DNA of 64,000 nucleotides from Flavisolibacter amylovorans (GTDB lineage: Bacteria > Bacteroidota > Bacteroidia > Chitinophagales > Chitinophagaceae), in contig NZ_BAABGY010000015.1 in assembly GCF_039541815.1 (NCBI RefSeq), positions 1 through 64,000 of the forward strand, read 5' to 3'. The notes under the pieces were generated by a model. It saw nothing but the letters and a program-made list of their open reading frames with translations. It had not been told where the DNA came from and did no database searches. Below, one piece after another: positions 25,004 through 33,259 of this stretch; within the stretch, counting starts at the first letter, position 1, and each line of letters opens with the position of its first letter. The translations under genes and the position numbers were made by a program.

Positions 25004-26309
25004 ATGCACGCTTTTCGGGTGCCGTACCGTTGCCGCGGCGGATCACCCCCCAATTCGTATAGAGCCAGTACGCCACCACCGGCGCAGCGTTGGTCACCAT
25101 TCCGTCGAAGGGGCTGCAGCTCATGTAATAGTCGATCATTTTCGGGTGGTCGAGCGACCATACAAACACCTTGCGCCCCTCGGCCTGCATGGCCGCCACG
25201 GCGTCGGGCTGGGGGCCGCCGGTGTATTGCGGGGCCCACACCCGGGCGCCAAGGGCCCGGGCGTCTTCCGGCTCGAGCTCACACAGCGCGGGCAGGTGCG
25301 GGTGGTCTTCCAGTGCTTCGAAGCGGCGGCGCACGGCGCTGTCGGGAATACCGATATAGATCTGCAGCGAGCGCCCGATGGCTGCCGCGCGCTGCAGGAA
25401 TTCCGTTTGCAGGGCGCGTACGCTGCCCAGGTCATGGTCGTCCTTGATATCGAGCCACACCACCTCCAGCGGCGTTCGGTACAGGATGGTGTCGAGGGCC
25501 TCCCGGAGGGTGGGCACGCGGCCGCCCTTGCGCAGGCGGATGCGGCGCAGCTGCGCCATCGTATGGCGGTGAATGAAGCCTGCGAACAGGTTCACCCGTG
25601 CCGAGTCGAAGGCGATGAACGCGTCGTGCGCCAGCACCGGCACATCGTCTTTCGTCCAGCGGATATCGACCTCTACCCCGGTGGCGCCGAGGCGTGCCGC
25701 CATCAGGAGCATCTGGAGCGAGTTCTCGGCCGCCGGCAGAAAGTCTACGTTGCGGGCGCCGCCGCGGTGGGCGATGATGGCGAAGGGGGGCACATCGGGG
25801 AGGCCGCCGCCGCCCTCCAGCACGAGTGGCTGCTTCGGGTGCAGCAGGTCGCGGCCGTAGAACCCCTCGAACCGGAAGGGCCCTGGCGCGTCGGGCAGCC
25901 CGGTGGTATAGGCACGCAGGCGCACGGTGCCGGTGGAGAGCCCGTTGAGCTGACGCCAGTAGCCGTACAGGAGGATGGTATCGCCGAGGCGGCGCCCCTC
26001 GCAGACGAGGTAGGCGCCCTCCTTCTCGCAGAAAAGCGAAAGGTGGTAGCGCACCCGGTGGCGGCGGCGGCCTTCTACCGTGTAGGTCCAGCGGAGCACC
26101 GCGGTACCGCCGAAGTGCTCGGCGCCTGCCTGCAGGGTATAGATGCCTTGCAGCTGGTGGCAGGTGCGGGCATCGAGGGGGCGGGTGCCGGGAGCATGAA
26201 AACGGCCCCAGCGGCGGTGGGGTATGGGTACATGACGGGCGCGCCAGGCTACATAGGCGGCGGCGCCTGCCACCAGCATTAATACAGGAAGCACAGGAAG
26301 CATAGGCAA
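25002..26309 (-). CDS. Membrane-anchored glycerophosphodiester phosphodiesterase family protein
   Basis: A 435-residue protein. An N-terminal hydrophobic segment (MPMLPVLPVLMLVAGAAAYV) anchors or exports it. Residues 45-165 form a beta-rich domain without clear family. The C-terminal half is a GDPD TIM barrel: IAHRGGARN and AAENSLQ hold the first His-Arg and Glu, GVEVDIRWTKDDVPVLAHD the Glu-x-Asp and second His. Later strands include VVWLDIKDD and VFVWSLDHP. These enzymes cleave glycerophosphodiesters to glycerol 3-phosphate and an alcohol. The extra domain is unusual and could select the substrate. Convergent with the AhpD-like gene. Confidence 0.85.
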   Translation of the reverse strand: MPMLPVLPVLMLVAGAAAYVAWRARHVPIPHRRWGRFHAPGTRPLDARTCHQLQGIYTLQAGAEHFGGTAVLRWTYTVEGRRRHRVRYHLSLFCEKEGAYLVCEGRRLGDTILLYGYWRQLNGLSTGTVRLRAYTTGLPDAPGPFRFEGFYGRDLLHPKQPLVLEGGGGLPDVPPFAIIAHRGGARNVDFLPAAENSLQMLLMAARLGATGVEVDIRWTKDDVPVLAHDAFIAFDSARVNLFAGFIHRHTMAQLRRIRLRKGGRVPTLREALDTILYRTPLEVVWLDIKDDHDLGSVRALQTEFLQRAAAIGRSLQIYIGIPDSAVRRRFEALEDHPHLPALCELEPEDARALGARVWAPQYTGGPQPDAVAAMQAEGRKVFVWSLDHPKMIDYYMSCSPFDGMVTNAAPVVAYWLYTNWGVIRRGNGTAPEKRA

Positions 26310-26484
26310 AGCGGGGCCGGAAGCCCCGGCGATACGCGTAGCAAGAAACAGACCGCGGCCGGCCGCACCGCGGAGGGTCCGCTGGCCGCGGTTTTGCGCC
26401 GGTCTACAAACTTCTTTACGGCTGAGTTCAGCAGCGCCTGTAAAGGAGCTATCTTACTTGCCAAATCCCCTAAACCCAAAGCAA

Positions 26485-29400
26485 ATGGTGCAATTCTACA
26501 AACGACTCACCCTGGCCGTTTCTCTTCTTGGCTGCAGCCTGTTCGGACAGGCGCAGGTGAGCGTGACGGCCTCGGCGGGCACAGCCGGCCCGACCACGTA
26601 CACAACCCTCAAAGGCGCCTTCGATGCAATCAATGCCGGCACCCACGGCGGCCTCGTAACCGTATCGATCACGGCCAACACTACCGAAACGGCCACGGCC
26701 ACGCTCAACGCCCCGGGCGGCGCGCAGCCGTATTCCACGATCAACATCCAGCCCAGCGCCACGGTCACCGTCAGCGGCAACATCGCGGGCGCGCTGATCA
26801 ACCTCAACGGCGCCACGGGTGTCAACATCCTCGGCAACAACCAGCTGACGCTGCAGAACACCAACACCGCCGGCTACGTCGTCCGCTTCGTCAACGACGC
26901 CATCAGCAACTCGGTGAAGCAAACGAAGCTGCGCGGCAACTACAACGGCCTCGACGCTTCCAACGCCATCAACGGCGGCATCGTGTTCTTCGACCTCGGT
27001 GCGGCCAACGGCGAAGGCAACTCGGGCAACCTGATCGAGAACTGCGACATCGACGGCGGCAACACCGCCATCTGCGGCATCTACTCGAAGGGCCTTAGCA
27101 CCACGGCGGCGGTCGAAAACTTCGACAACACCGTCCGCGGCTGTACGATCCACGACGTGATGAACCCCGCGGTGGCAGCCACCACCGCGATCCTGCTCAA
27201 CGGCGGCAACGACGGCTGGACGATCGAGAACAACAGCATCTACAACTCCGCGTTCAGCACCACCCTTCAGTTCGTGATCCGCAGCATCCTGATCATCCCG
27301 TCGTTCACCTCCGACAGCCACGAGGTGAAAGGCAACATGATCGGCGGCAACGCGGCCAACGCTACCGGCACCCTGACCATTACCGGCAGCGGCACCGGCG
27401 CCGCCGCCAACGCCGTGGGGTATATCGGCCTCGATATCGAAACGGGCGGCCCCGGCAACCTCGTGCAGAACAACACGGTGAAGAACATCACCCTCACCTA
27501 CGGCTTCTCGGGCGGCTCCTTCGCCAACTCCGCCATCTTCGGCTTTATCGGCGGCTACAGCGGCACCACCACGTTCACGGGCAATACGGTAAGCAACCTG
27601 AGCTTCACCAACAGCGCCGGCTTCATGAACTTCCAGGCGATGCACTTCAACGCCCGCGTCACGACGGCCACCACCATCACGCCCACCTTCACCATCTCCA
27701 ACAACACCATCACGGCACTCACCGTGAACTCGGGCGGCGCGGCCGGCGACGTCAACATGCACGGCATCCGCCTCGAGACCTCCTCGGCTGCGAGCCTCGG
27801 CGCCACGGCCACCTCGCGCCCGGCATATAACGTGACCGGCAACAACATCAACAACCTCACGGTTCCGTTCACCGGCGTGGCGTCCAGCTTCATCCGCTGC
27901 ATCGGCACCGTAGCCACCCAGGGCGGTACCGGCGCCACGGCCTCCACCGCCAACCTGCATCCCAACGTGGACATCACCAACAACTCGATCCACACGAACT
28001 CCTGCGCCGCCTTCACGGGCGCCACCGCCGCCGGCCAGCAGTTTACGTCGGGCGTCGTTACGGGCATCCACTTCGGCGGCTCCAGCAATGCCACCAACGC
28101 CAGCATCGCGCGCATCCGCCAGAACACGATCTACAACCTGTCGGCTACCAACACCGGCGACGTGAACTCGGTGGTGATCGGCATCCTCGCCTCCACCGGC
28201 ATCCACGACATCTCGCGCAACCGCATCTACGACCTCAGGAACGCATCGACGGGCGCCACGGCGGCCAACCTGCCCGGCATCGTGGGCATGACGGTACGCT
28301 CCATCACCGGCACCAGCAACGTCACCAACAACTTCATCTCCATCGGCACGGGCCAGGCAGGCAACATCGCCCTGTACGGCATCCTGCAGAACTTCAACTC
28401 CACGGGCACCGGCATCGGTGTGAACGTATACCACAACACCGTGGTCGTGACGGGCGCCGGCGGGGCCGGCAACACCCGCGCCACCGCGGCCTACCTGCGC
28501 GGCACCGAAACGCTGGGCAACACGATCACCACCACTACGACCCTGCGCAACAACATCTTCTACAACACGCGCAGCGGCGGCGGCAACCACTACGCCATCG
28601 CCAACACCTACACCACGGCGCCTACCGGCTGGACCTCCGACTCCAACAACCTGTACGCGACCACGGCCGCCAACATCGCGCTCTGGGGAACGACGCCGAG
28701 CACGCTGGCGGCCTACCAGACCAGCAGCGGTGGCGACGCCAACTCGAAATCCGTGACCGTTTCGTTTACCGATGTGGCCACCGCCGACCTGCATCTCAGT
28801 GGGGCTTCGGCTAACGACGCGAACCTCAATGGCACGCCCATCGCCTCGGTAACGACCGACTATGATGGCGACACCCGTAGTACTACGACCCCGAAGATGG
28901 GCGCCGACGAACCGCCGGTGACCTGCACCGCACCCGCGATCACGACCCAGCCCACCGCGCAGACCGTATGCGCCGGACAGAACTTCACGTTCACCGTGGT
29001 GGCCAGCGGCACTACGCCCACCTACCAGTGGCTGTTCAACGGCAACCCGATCAATGGCGCCACGGGCGCTACCTACACCTCCAATGGCTCAACGGCTGCC
29101 AGCGCGGGCAATTACAGCGTACAGGTAAGCAACGGCTGCGGCAACGTAACGTCTAACGCGGTTGCGCTTACCGTGAATGCGGGTGTAGCGATCACGACAC
29201 AGCCGACTTCGAATACGGTTTGCACGGGCGAGAGCGCGACGTTTACCGTTGGAGCCACAGGCGCCAACCTGACCTACCAGTGGCTCCTCGGCGGCAACCA
29301 GATCACCGGCGCCAACTCGGCTTCGTACACGGTCACCAACGCCACCACAGGCGGCACCTACAGTGTACAGGTGATGAGCAGCTGCGGCAACGTCACTTCC

Positions 29401-29979
29401 AACGCCGTGACCCTTACCGTAAATGCCGCCACCGCCATTACGACCCAACCGGTTGCCACTACGGTTTGTGCCGGAGTAGATACGGCATTCAACGTATCTG
29501 CAACAGGCGCCAACCTGACCTACCAGTGGCGCCTTAACGGCAACCCGATCGCCGGCGCTACGAGCAGCCGCTATGCGCTCCCCGCAGTAACCACGGCGCA
29601 GGCCGGCAACTACTCCGTTCAGGTCGGCGGCTCCTGCGGCGCCCCGGTCACGTCCAACGTAGTAGCGCTCGTCGTAAACACCGGCGGCTCCTGCACCACG
29701 GCCGTTCCCAACATCAGCGAAGACGTAACGTCGTCGGTGCTGATGCCGAACGTAGTGCGCAACGGCGCCACCCTGCGCCTCAACGCCCGCCGCGCCATGA
29801 ACATGACCTGGGTGGTGACCGACGGCAATGGTAAAGTGGTGCTGCGTACGAGCCAGGCTGTAACGGCCGGCCAGAACGACCTGCGCCTCCCGCTCCAGGG
29901 CCTCGCCCCGGGCTCCTACCAGATCACGGGCTATCCCACCAAAGGCAATTCGGTGCTGCTTCGCTTCGTGAAGCTGTAA
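26485..29979 (+). CDS. Large secreted parallel beta-helix protein with Ig-like repeats and T9SS sorting domain
   Basis: About 1164 residues, exported and sorted by type IX secretion. The start at MVQFYKRLTLAVSL gives a signal peptide cut after GQAQ. Residues 25-780 are rich in Asn, Thr, Gly and Ala, with short beta strands repeated as V-x-x-N-x-I-x-N-x-x (such as IENNSIYNSAF, VQNNTVKNITL, ISNNTITALTV), typical of a right-handed beta-helix. Three tandem Ig-like domains follow (ITTQPTAQTVCAGQNFTF, then two with TYQWLLGGNQI and TYQWRLNGNPI), each with a paired Cys. The last 85 residues are a T9SS sorting domain. A surface adhesin or glycan-binding protein is likely. Confidence 0.9.
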   Translation: MVQFYKRLTLAVSLLGCSLFGQAQVSVTASAGTAGPTTYTTLKGAFDAINAGTHGGLVTVSITANTTETATATLNAPGGAQPYSTINIQPSATVTVSGNIAGALINLNGATGVNILGNNQLTLQNTNTAGYVVRFVNDAISNSVKQTKLRGNYNGLDASNAINGGIVFFDLGAANGEGNSGNLIENCDIDGGNTAICGIYSKGLSTTAAVENFDNTVRGCTIHDVMNPAVAATTAILLNGGNDGWTIENNSIYNSAFSTTLQFVIRSILIIPSFTSDSHEVKGNMIGGNAANATGTLTITGSGTGAAANAVGYIGLDIETGGPGNLVQNNTVKNITLTYGFSGGSFANSAIFGFIGGYSGTTTFTGNTVSNLSFTNSAGFMNFQAMHFNARVTTATTITPTFTISNNTITALTVNSGGAAGDVNMHGIRLETSSAASLGATATSRPAYNVTGNNINNLTVPFTGVASSFIRCIGTVATQGGTGATASTANLHPNVDITNNSIHTNSCAAFTGATAAGQQFTSGVVTGIHFGGSSNATNASIARIRQNTIYNLSATNTGDVNSVVIGILASTGIHDISRNRIYDLRNASTGATAANLPGIVGMTVRSITGTSNVTNNFISIGTGQAGNIALYGILQNFNSTGTGIGVNVYHNTVVVTGAGGAGNTRATAAYLRGTETLGNTITTTTTLRNNIFYNTRSGGGNHYAIANTYTTAPTGWTSDSNNLYATTAANIALWGTTPSTLAAYQTSSGGDANSKSVTVSFTDVATADLHLSGASANDANLNGTPIASVTTDYDGDTRSTTTPKMGADEPPVTCTAPAITTQPTAQTVCAGQNFTFTVVASGTTPTYQWLFNGNPINGATGATYTSNGSTAASAGNYSVQVSNGCGNVTSNAVALTVNAGVAITTQPTSNTVCTGESATFTVGATGANLTYQWLLGGNQITGANSASYTVTNATTGGTYSVQVMSSCGNVTSNAVTLTVNAATAITTQPVATTVCAGVDTAFNVSATGANLTYQWRLNGNPIAGATSSRYALPAVTTAQAGNYSVQVGGSCGAPVTSNVVALVVNTGGSCTTAVPNISEDVTSSVLMPNVVRNGATLRLNARRAMNMTWVVTDGNGKVVLRTSQAVTAGQNDLRLPLQGLAPGSYQITGYPTKGNSVLLRFVKL

Positions 29980-29995
29980 GCAACGAACCACCCCA

Positions 29996-30036
29996 AAAAA
30001 GAACCCCTCCTGCATACGCGGGAGGGGTTCTTTCGT
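29996..30036 (+). terminator. Intrinsic terminator after the beta-helix protein
   Basis: AAAAGAACCCCTCC and GGAGGGGTTCTTT form a long stem around TGCATACGC, followed by CGTTTTT. Confidence 0.85.
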
Positions 30037-30221
30037 TTTTATAGGGAATGTGCCGTTGCCACCTGGCGTCCGGGGAGCGAGCGGAACGAAGGGTTCCGTG
30101 CCGGCCCGTATTTCTACAAGGCGCGCCGGGCACATGATCAGCCAAAAAATAAAGGGGAAGAAAGAGAAGGTCCCGGGGAGCGGAACGGGAAGCCCACGCG
30201 GCGCCCCGGCGACCGTATGAG

Positions 30222-30380
30222 TTAGGCCCGTGCCTTCCAGATCGGCGCACCGATACTGCGATTGGCGCGGTCGTAAATGTGGCAGGGGGTCTGACCGGTC
30301 TTAACGGAATAAACGAGAACCGGCTTGGTGAGGGGCTTGCGCTTTCTTTTTTCGCCGCCCGATTGATGCTGCATATCCAT
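30222..30380 (-). CDS. Small basic hypothetical protein
   Basis: A 52-residue protein from the start MDMQHQSGGEKRKRKPL. It is rich in Lys, Arg and Gln, with a central VLVYSVKTGQ strand and a single Cys (TPCHIYD). The end (RSIGAPIWKA) looks like an ordered tail. It is too short for a confident family call, but the composition looks coding and the frame ends cleanly before convergent sequence. The frame stays open upstream for another 200 codons without coding character, so I use the internal start. Confidence 0.4.
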   Translation of the reverse strand: MDMQHQSGGEKRKRKPLTKPVLVYSVKTGQTPCHIYDRANRSIGAPIWKARA

Positions 30381-30866
30381 AACGCACTGTAGTTTGAAAG
30401 TATTTTTGAAAGGGTGTTCGGGTAGTATTTTGAAAACACCGTGCCAAAAAGAAACGCTTGCTCCTGGTGCGCCCGTAATAGATCCGGGAAAAGACCGGTT
30501 TGTGGAAACGCCGCACCGGTAAGGGTTAGCGGCTACACGATTCCGCGCAGCCAGGCGCCGCGGAGCCGAAAAATAAATTCCGGCGCCGGCCCTGCGCCGC
30601 ACAAAAACGCGGAAGCACCGGGTCGTCTTTCCGCGTTTTGTGTATCGGACTTTGGATGATGTGCTGACGTGGTTGCTGAATGAAACCGGTTTGGCTTCCA
30701 CGAACCCTACAGTCGTTCGGCAGAAGCCTATGGCATGAAGGCTGCACCCCGTCGGCCGGAGCTTAGCGAAGGCCGCAAGCGGCGTCGTTTTCACGCGGCG
30801 GCACAGCGGCGCGGCGCCGCGGAGAAAAACGAACAAAACGATCAACTTCCCCTGTCGCACCGGTGC

Positions 30867-30990
30867 GACGCCCCGAAACTTCGGGGGACGACGCAACGAC
30901 ACCGATGAGTGACAGAATTCATCTTGCATTTCTTCGTCGCGCCGCCGCGCCCCCGAAGCTTCGGGCATGCCGAGGCCGCGTGCGGCCGAC
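30867..30990. repeat. Composite hairpin repeat (family K), copy 1
   Basis: Contains a CCCCGAAACTTCGGGG hairpin, GACGACG, about 40 AT-richer bases, CGTCGCGCCG, a second CCCGAAGCTTCGGG hairpin and GAGGCCGCGTGCGGCCGAC. The same order recurs at 59561-59673. The gap 30381-31029 shows no gene; the rest of it is GC-rich sequence with local palindromes. Confidence 0.5.
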
Positions 30991-31029
30991 TCCTTCACCG
31001 CTTACGAAAGCAAATCAACGAAACAGCTA

Positions 31030-32541
31030 CTAAGAAGATGACGGCTTAGGCGCATCGGCGCCTTGTATCTGAAGCACCCGTCCCGTATAACTACGGACCG
31101 ACTGCAGGAGCGCGGCGTCCTTGCCGAGGTCCTGGTTATAAGATGGGATCATGTCGCGGAGCTTTTGCTGCCATTCCGGTGACGCGAGGCGCCCGGGGAA
31201 GCAGCGCTTGAGCAGCTCCAGCATGATCGACACGGCCGTAGAAGCTCCCGGCGAGGCACCCAGCAGCGCAGCAATGGAGCCATCGGCGGCATTTACGACC
31301 TCAGTGCCGAACTCGAGCACGCCGCCCTCCTCCTCGTCTTTCTTGATCACCTGCACTCGGTAGCCTGCAATGGCCAGCTCCCAGTCTTCCATGCGGGCAC
31401 CGGGGTAATACTCCTGTAGCGACTCGAGGCGTGCCTCGGGCGTGAGGCGCACCTGGTCGATGAGGTACTTGGTGAGCGGCATGTTGTGCAGCCCGGCGGA
31501 GATCATCGGGCGCAGGTTGCTGAGCTTGACCGAGCGGAACAGGTCCATCACGGAGCCATGCTTGAGGAAGCGCGTGGTAAAGCCCGCATAAGGACCGAAG
31601 AGGAGCTCGCGCTTGCCCTTGATCCAGCGGGTGTCGAGGTGGGGCACCGACATCGGCGGCGAGCCCACGGCAGCCGTGCCGTACACTTTGGCTGCATGCT
31701 GCCGGATCACCTCCTCGTTGGTGCAGCGCAGCCACTGTCCGCTCACCGGGAAGCCGCCATAGCCCTGCCCTTCGGGGATGCCCGACTTCAGCAGCAGGGG
31801 CAGCGAGCCGCCCCCCGCCCCGATGAAGACAAAGGGCGCCGACACGCTGCGCCGTCCGCCGTTCGCCTCGTCTTTCACCCATACCTCCCAGCGCCCGTCT
31901 ACCTGCTCCAGGTCGAGCACGGAGTGGTTGAAGTGCAGCTCCACCCTATCGTCCTTACGGAGGCAGTCGAAGAGGCAGCGCGTCAGCGAGCCGAAGTTGA
32001 CGTCGGTACCGATATCCACCCGCGTGGCGGCCACCGGCTCGGATGCATCGCGGCCTTCCATCACCAGCGGCACCCATTGGCGGATGAGCGCAGGGTCCTC
32101 GGTGTACTGCATTTCGCGGAAGAGGTGACAATCGTGCAGCGCCTTGTAGCGGCGGCTGAGGTAGTCGACGTTCTTCGCGCCCCACACAAAGCTCATGTGT
32201 GGTATCGGGCGGATGAAGGATTCGGGTGGACTGATGATGCGTTGCTCCACGAGGTAGGCCCAGAACTGCTTCGACTCCTCGAAATGTGCGGCGATCTTCA
32301 CGGCCTTGGAGGTGTCGATGGAGCCGTCTTCGCGCTCGGGCGTGTAGTTGAGCTCGCAGAAGGCCGAGTGGCCGGTACCCGCGTTGTTCCAGGCATCGGA
32401 GCTTTCGGTGGCGGCGGCGTCGAGGCGCTCGAAGATCTGGATGCGGAGCGCCGGGTCGAGCTGCTTGAGGAGGGCGCCCAGGGTGGCGCTCATGATGCCG
32501 GCGCCGATGAGGATGATATCGGTGGATGCGGGTCGCGTCAT
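31030..32541 (-). CDS. mqo: Malate:quinone oxidoreductase
   Basis: Oxidises malate to oxaloacetate and passes electrons to the quinone pool at the inner face of the membrane, replacing or adding to NAD-dependent malate dehydrogenase. The 503-residue length is typical. The FAD-binding motif is IILIGAGIMSATLGALL at residues 9-25; conserved segments include AWNNAGTGHSAFCELNYTP, GAGGGSLPLLLKSGIPE and FGPYAGFTTRFLK. The start at MTRPASTD is preferred over two upstream ATGs because it places the Rossmann motif at the usual distance. A single gene; NDH-2 at 43602 feeds the same quinone pool. Confidence 0.95.
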   Translation of the reverse strand: MTRPASTDIILIGAGIMSATLGALLKQLDPALRIQIFERLDAAATESSDAWNNAGTGHSAFCELNYTPEREDGSIDTSKAVKIAAHFEESKQFWAYLVEQRIISPPESFIRPIPHMSFVWGAKNVDYLSRRYKALHDCHLFREMQYTEDPALIRQWVPLVMEGRDASEPVAATRVDIGTDVNFGSLTRCLFDCLRKDDRVELHFNHSVLDLEQVDGRWEVWVKDEANGGRRSVSAPFVFIGAGGGSLPLLLKSGIPEGQGYGGFPVSGQWLRCTNEEVIRQHAAKVYGTAAVGSPPMSVPHLDTRWIKGKRELLFGPYAGFTTRFLKHGSVMDLFRSVKLSNLRPMISAGLHNMPLTKYLIDQVRLTPEARLESLQEYYPGARMEDWELAIAGYRVQVIKKDEEEGGVLEFGTEVVNAADGSIAALLGASPGASTAVSIMLELLKRCFPGRLASPEWQQKLRDMIPSYNQDLGKDAALLQSVRSYTGRVLQIQGADAPKPSSS

Positions 32542-32600
32542 AGGGCCGGATAACTGTAAATCACGTGCCATACAAAGGGCCCACCCGGCGGCCAGGGGCA

Positions 32601-32627
32601 CGAAAAAAGCGCGGAAAACGCGCTTTC
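32601..32627 (-). terminator. Terminator-like hairpin upstream of mqo
   Basis: AAAGCGCG and CGCGCTTT pair around a TTTTC loop; read on the minus strand it is followed by a T6 run. It lies about 60 bases before the mqo start, so it would stop transcription entering from the repeat array, or act as an attenuator if the mqo promoter is further upstream. Confidence 0.5.
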
Positions 32628-32640
32628 ACATTCATAAAGC

Positions 32641-33073
32641 CGGACGGTTCAGAGGACAAAGGGAAGATACACGGTCCGGCAAGGCCGGCACAGGTTTTCA
32701 ATTGACTTGGATCAAAAACGGACGGTTCAGCGGTACATAGGATTGGATAGAAAAGTCGGACGGTTGCGGTTCTTGCAAAGGACGGTTTGTCGGAACGGTT
32801 GCGGTTGAAAGGGACGTTCAGGCTCTTTCAGTAGGACGGACGCGGTCAAAAGGGATACTGGAATCTTTTTGTCGGGACGGATGAGGTCGAAAGGGAAGGT
32901 CAGGATCTTTTTGTCGGGACGGTTCGGATTAAAAGGGCTTCTACAGGTCGGATTCAAAAGGCGGTCGGACGGGTCGGTCAAAAGGGCTGTAAAAGGGGTC
33001 GGTTCGGATCAAAAAGGTCGGTCGGTTCAGGCTAAAAGGGCGTTCAGGGGTCGGTTCAGATCAAAAGGGCTAG
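32641..33073. repeat. Degenerate tandem array of GGTCGGTTCAGATCAAAAGG-like units
   Basis: Roughly a dozen imperfect units of about 20-42 bases, each ending in an A-rich then G-rich tract (TCAAAAGGG). Some contain an inserted ATCTTTTTGTCGGGACGG segment. Purines and thymine dominate one strand, unlike the surrounding genes. No open frame in it looks coding, and there are no constant repeats or unique spacers of the CRISPR kind. Confidence 0.75.
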
Positions 33074-33259
33074 AGGCGTTTTCCGTAGGACAATGTAAAA
33101 GTACGGCGCCCGGAGCCCGTTCCGGAGGCACATTAGTTCTACGGGGTGCGAAGCGGGGTAGAAGGGCCTTTTTACCCGGTGAGCCCGGAATCGCTTTTAA
33201 CCGGCAAGGCGGCGCAGCGGGGCTGCGGCCCCGCCTGTCTTATCTTTAACGCACGCACT

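Noticed and set aside
26470..28794. Minus-strand open frame of 774 codons opposite the beta-helix protein
   Set aside because: Gly/Ala/Arg/Val-rich shadow of an Asn/Thr/Gly-rich repeat protein; no protein-like features.
30381..30998. Upstream extension of the small protein at 30222 to a 258-codon gene
   Set aside because: The extra 200 codons cross palindromic repeats (family K) and have an Arg/Ala/Phe mix typical of non-coding GC-rich sequence.
32641..33073. CRISPR array
   Set aside because: Units are degenerate throughout and vary in length; there are no constant repeats with unique spacers, and no cas genes are in the window.
32990..33073. tRNA T-loop (GGTTCGGATC-like words)
   Set aside because: The words recur many times in the array and have no acceptor, D or anticodon arms around them.
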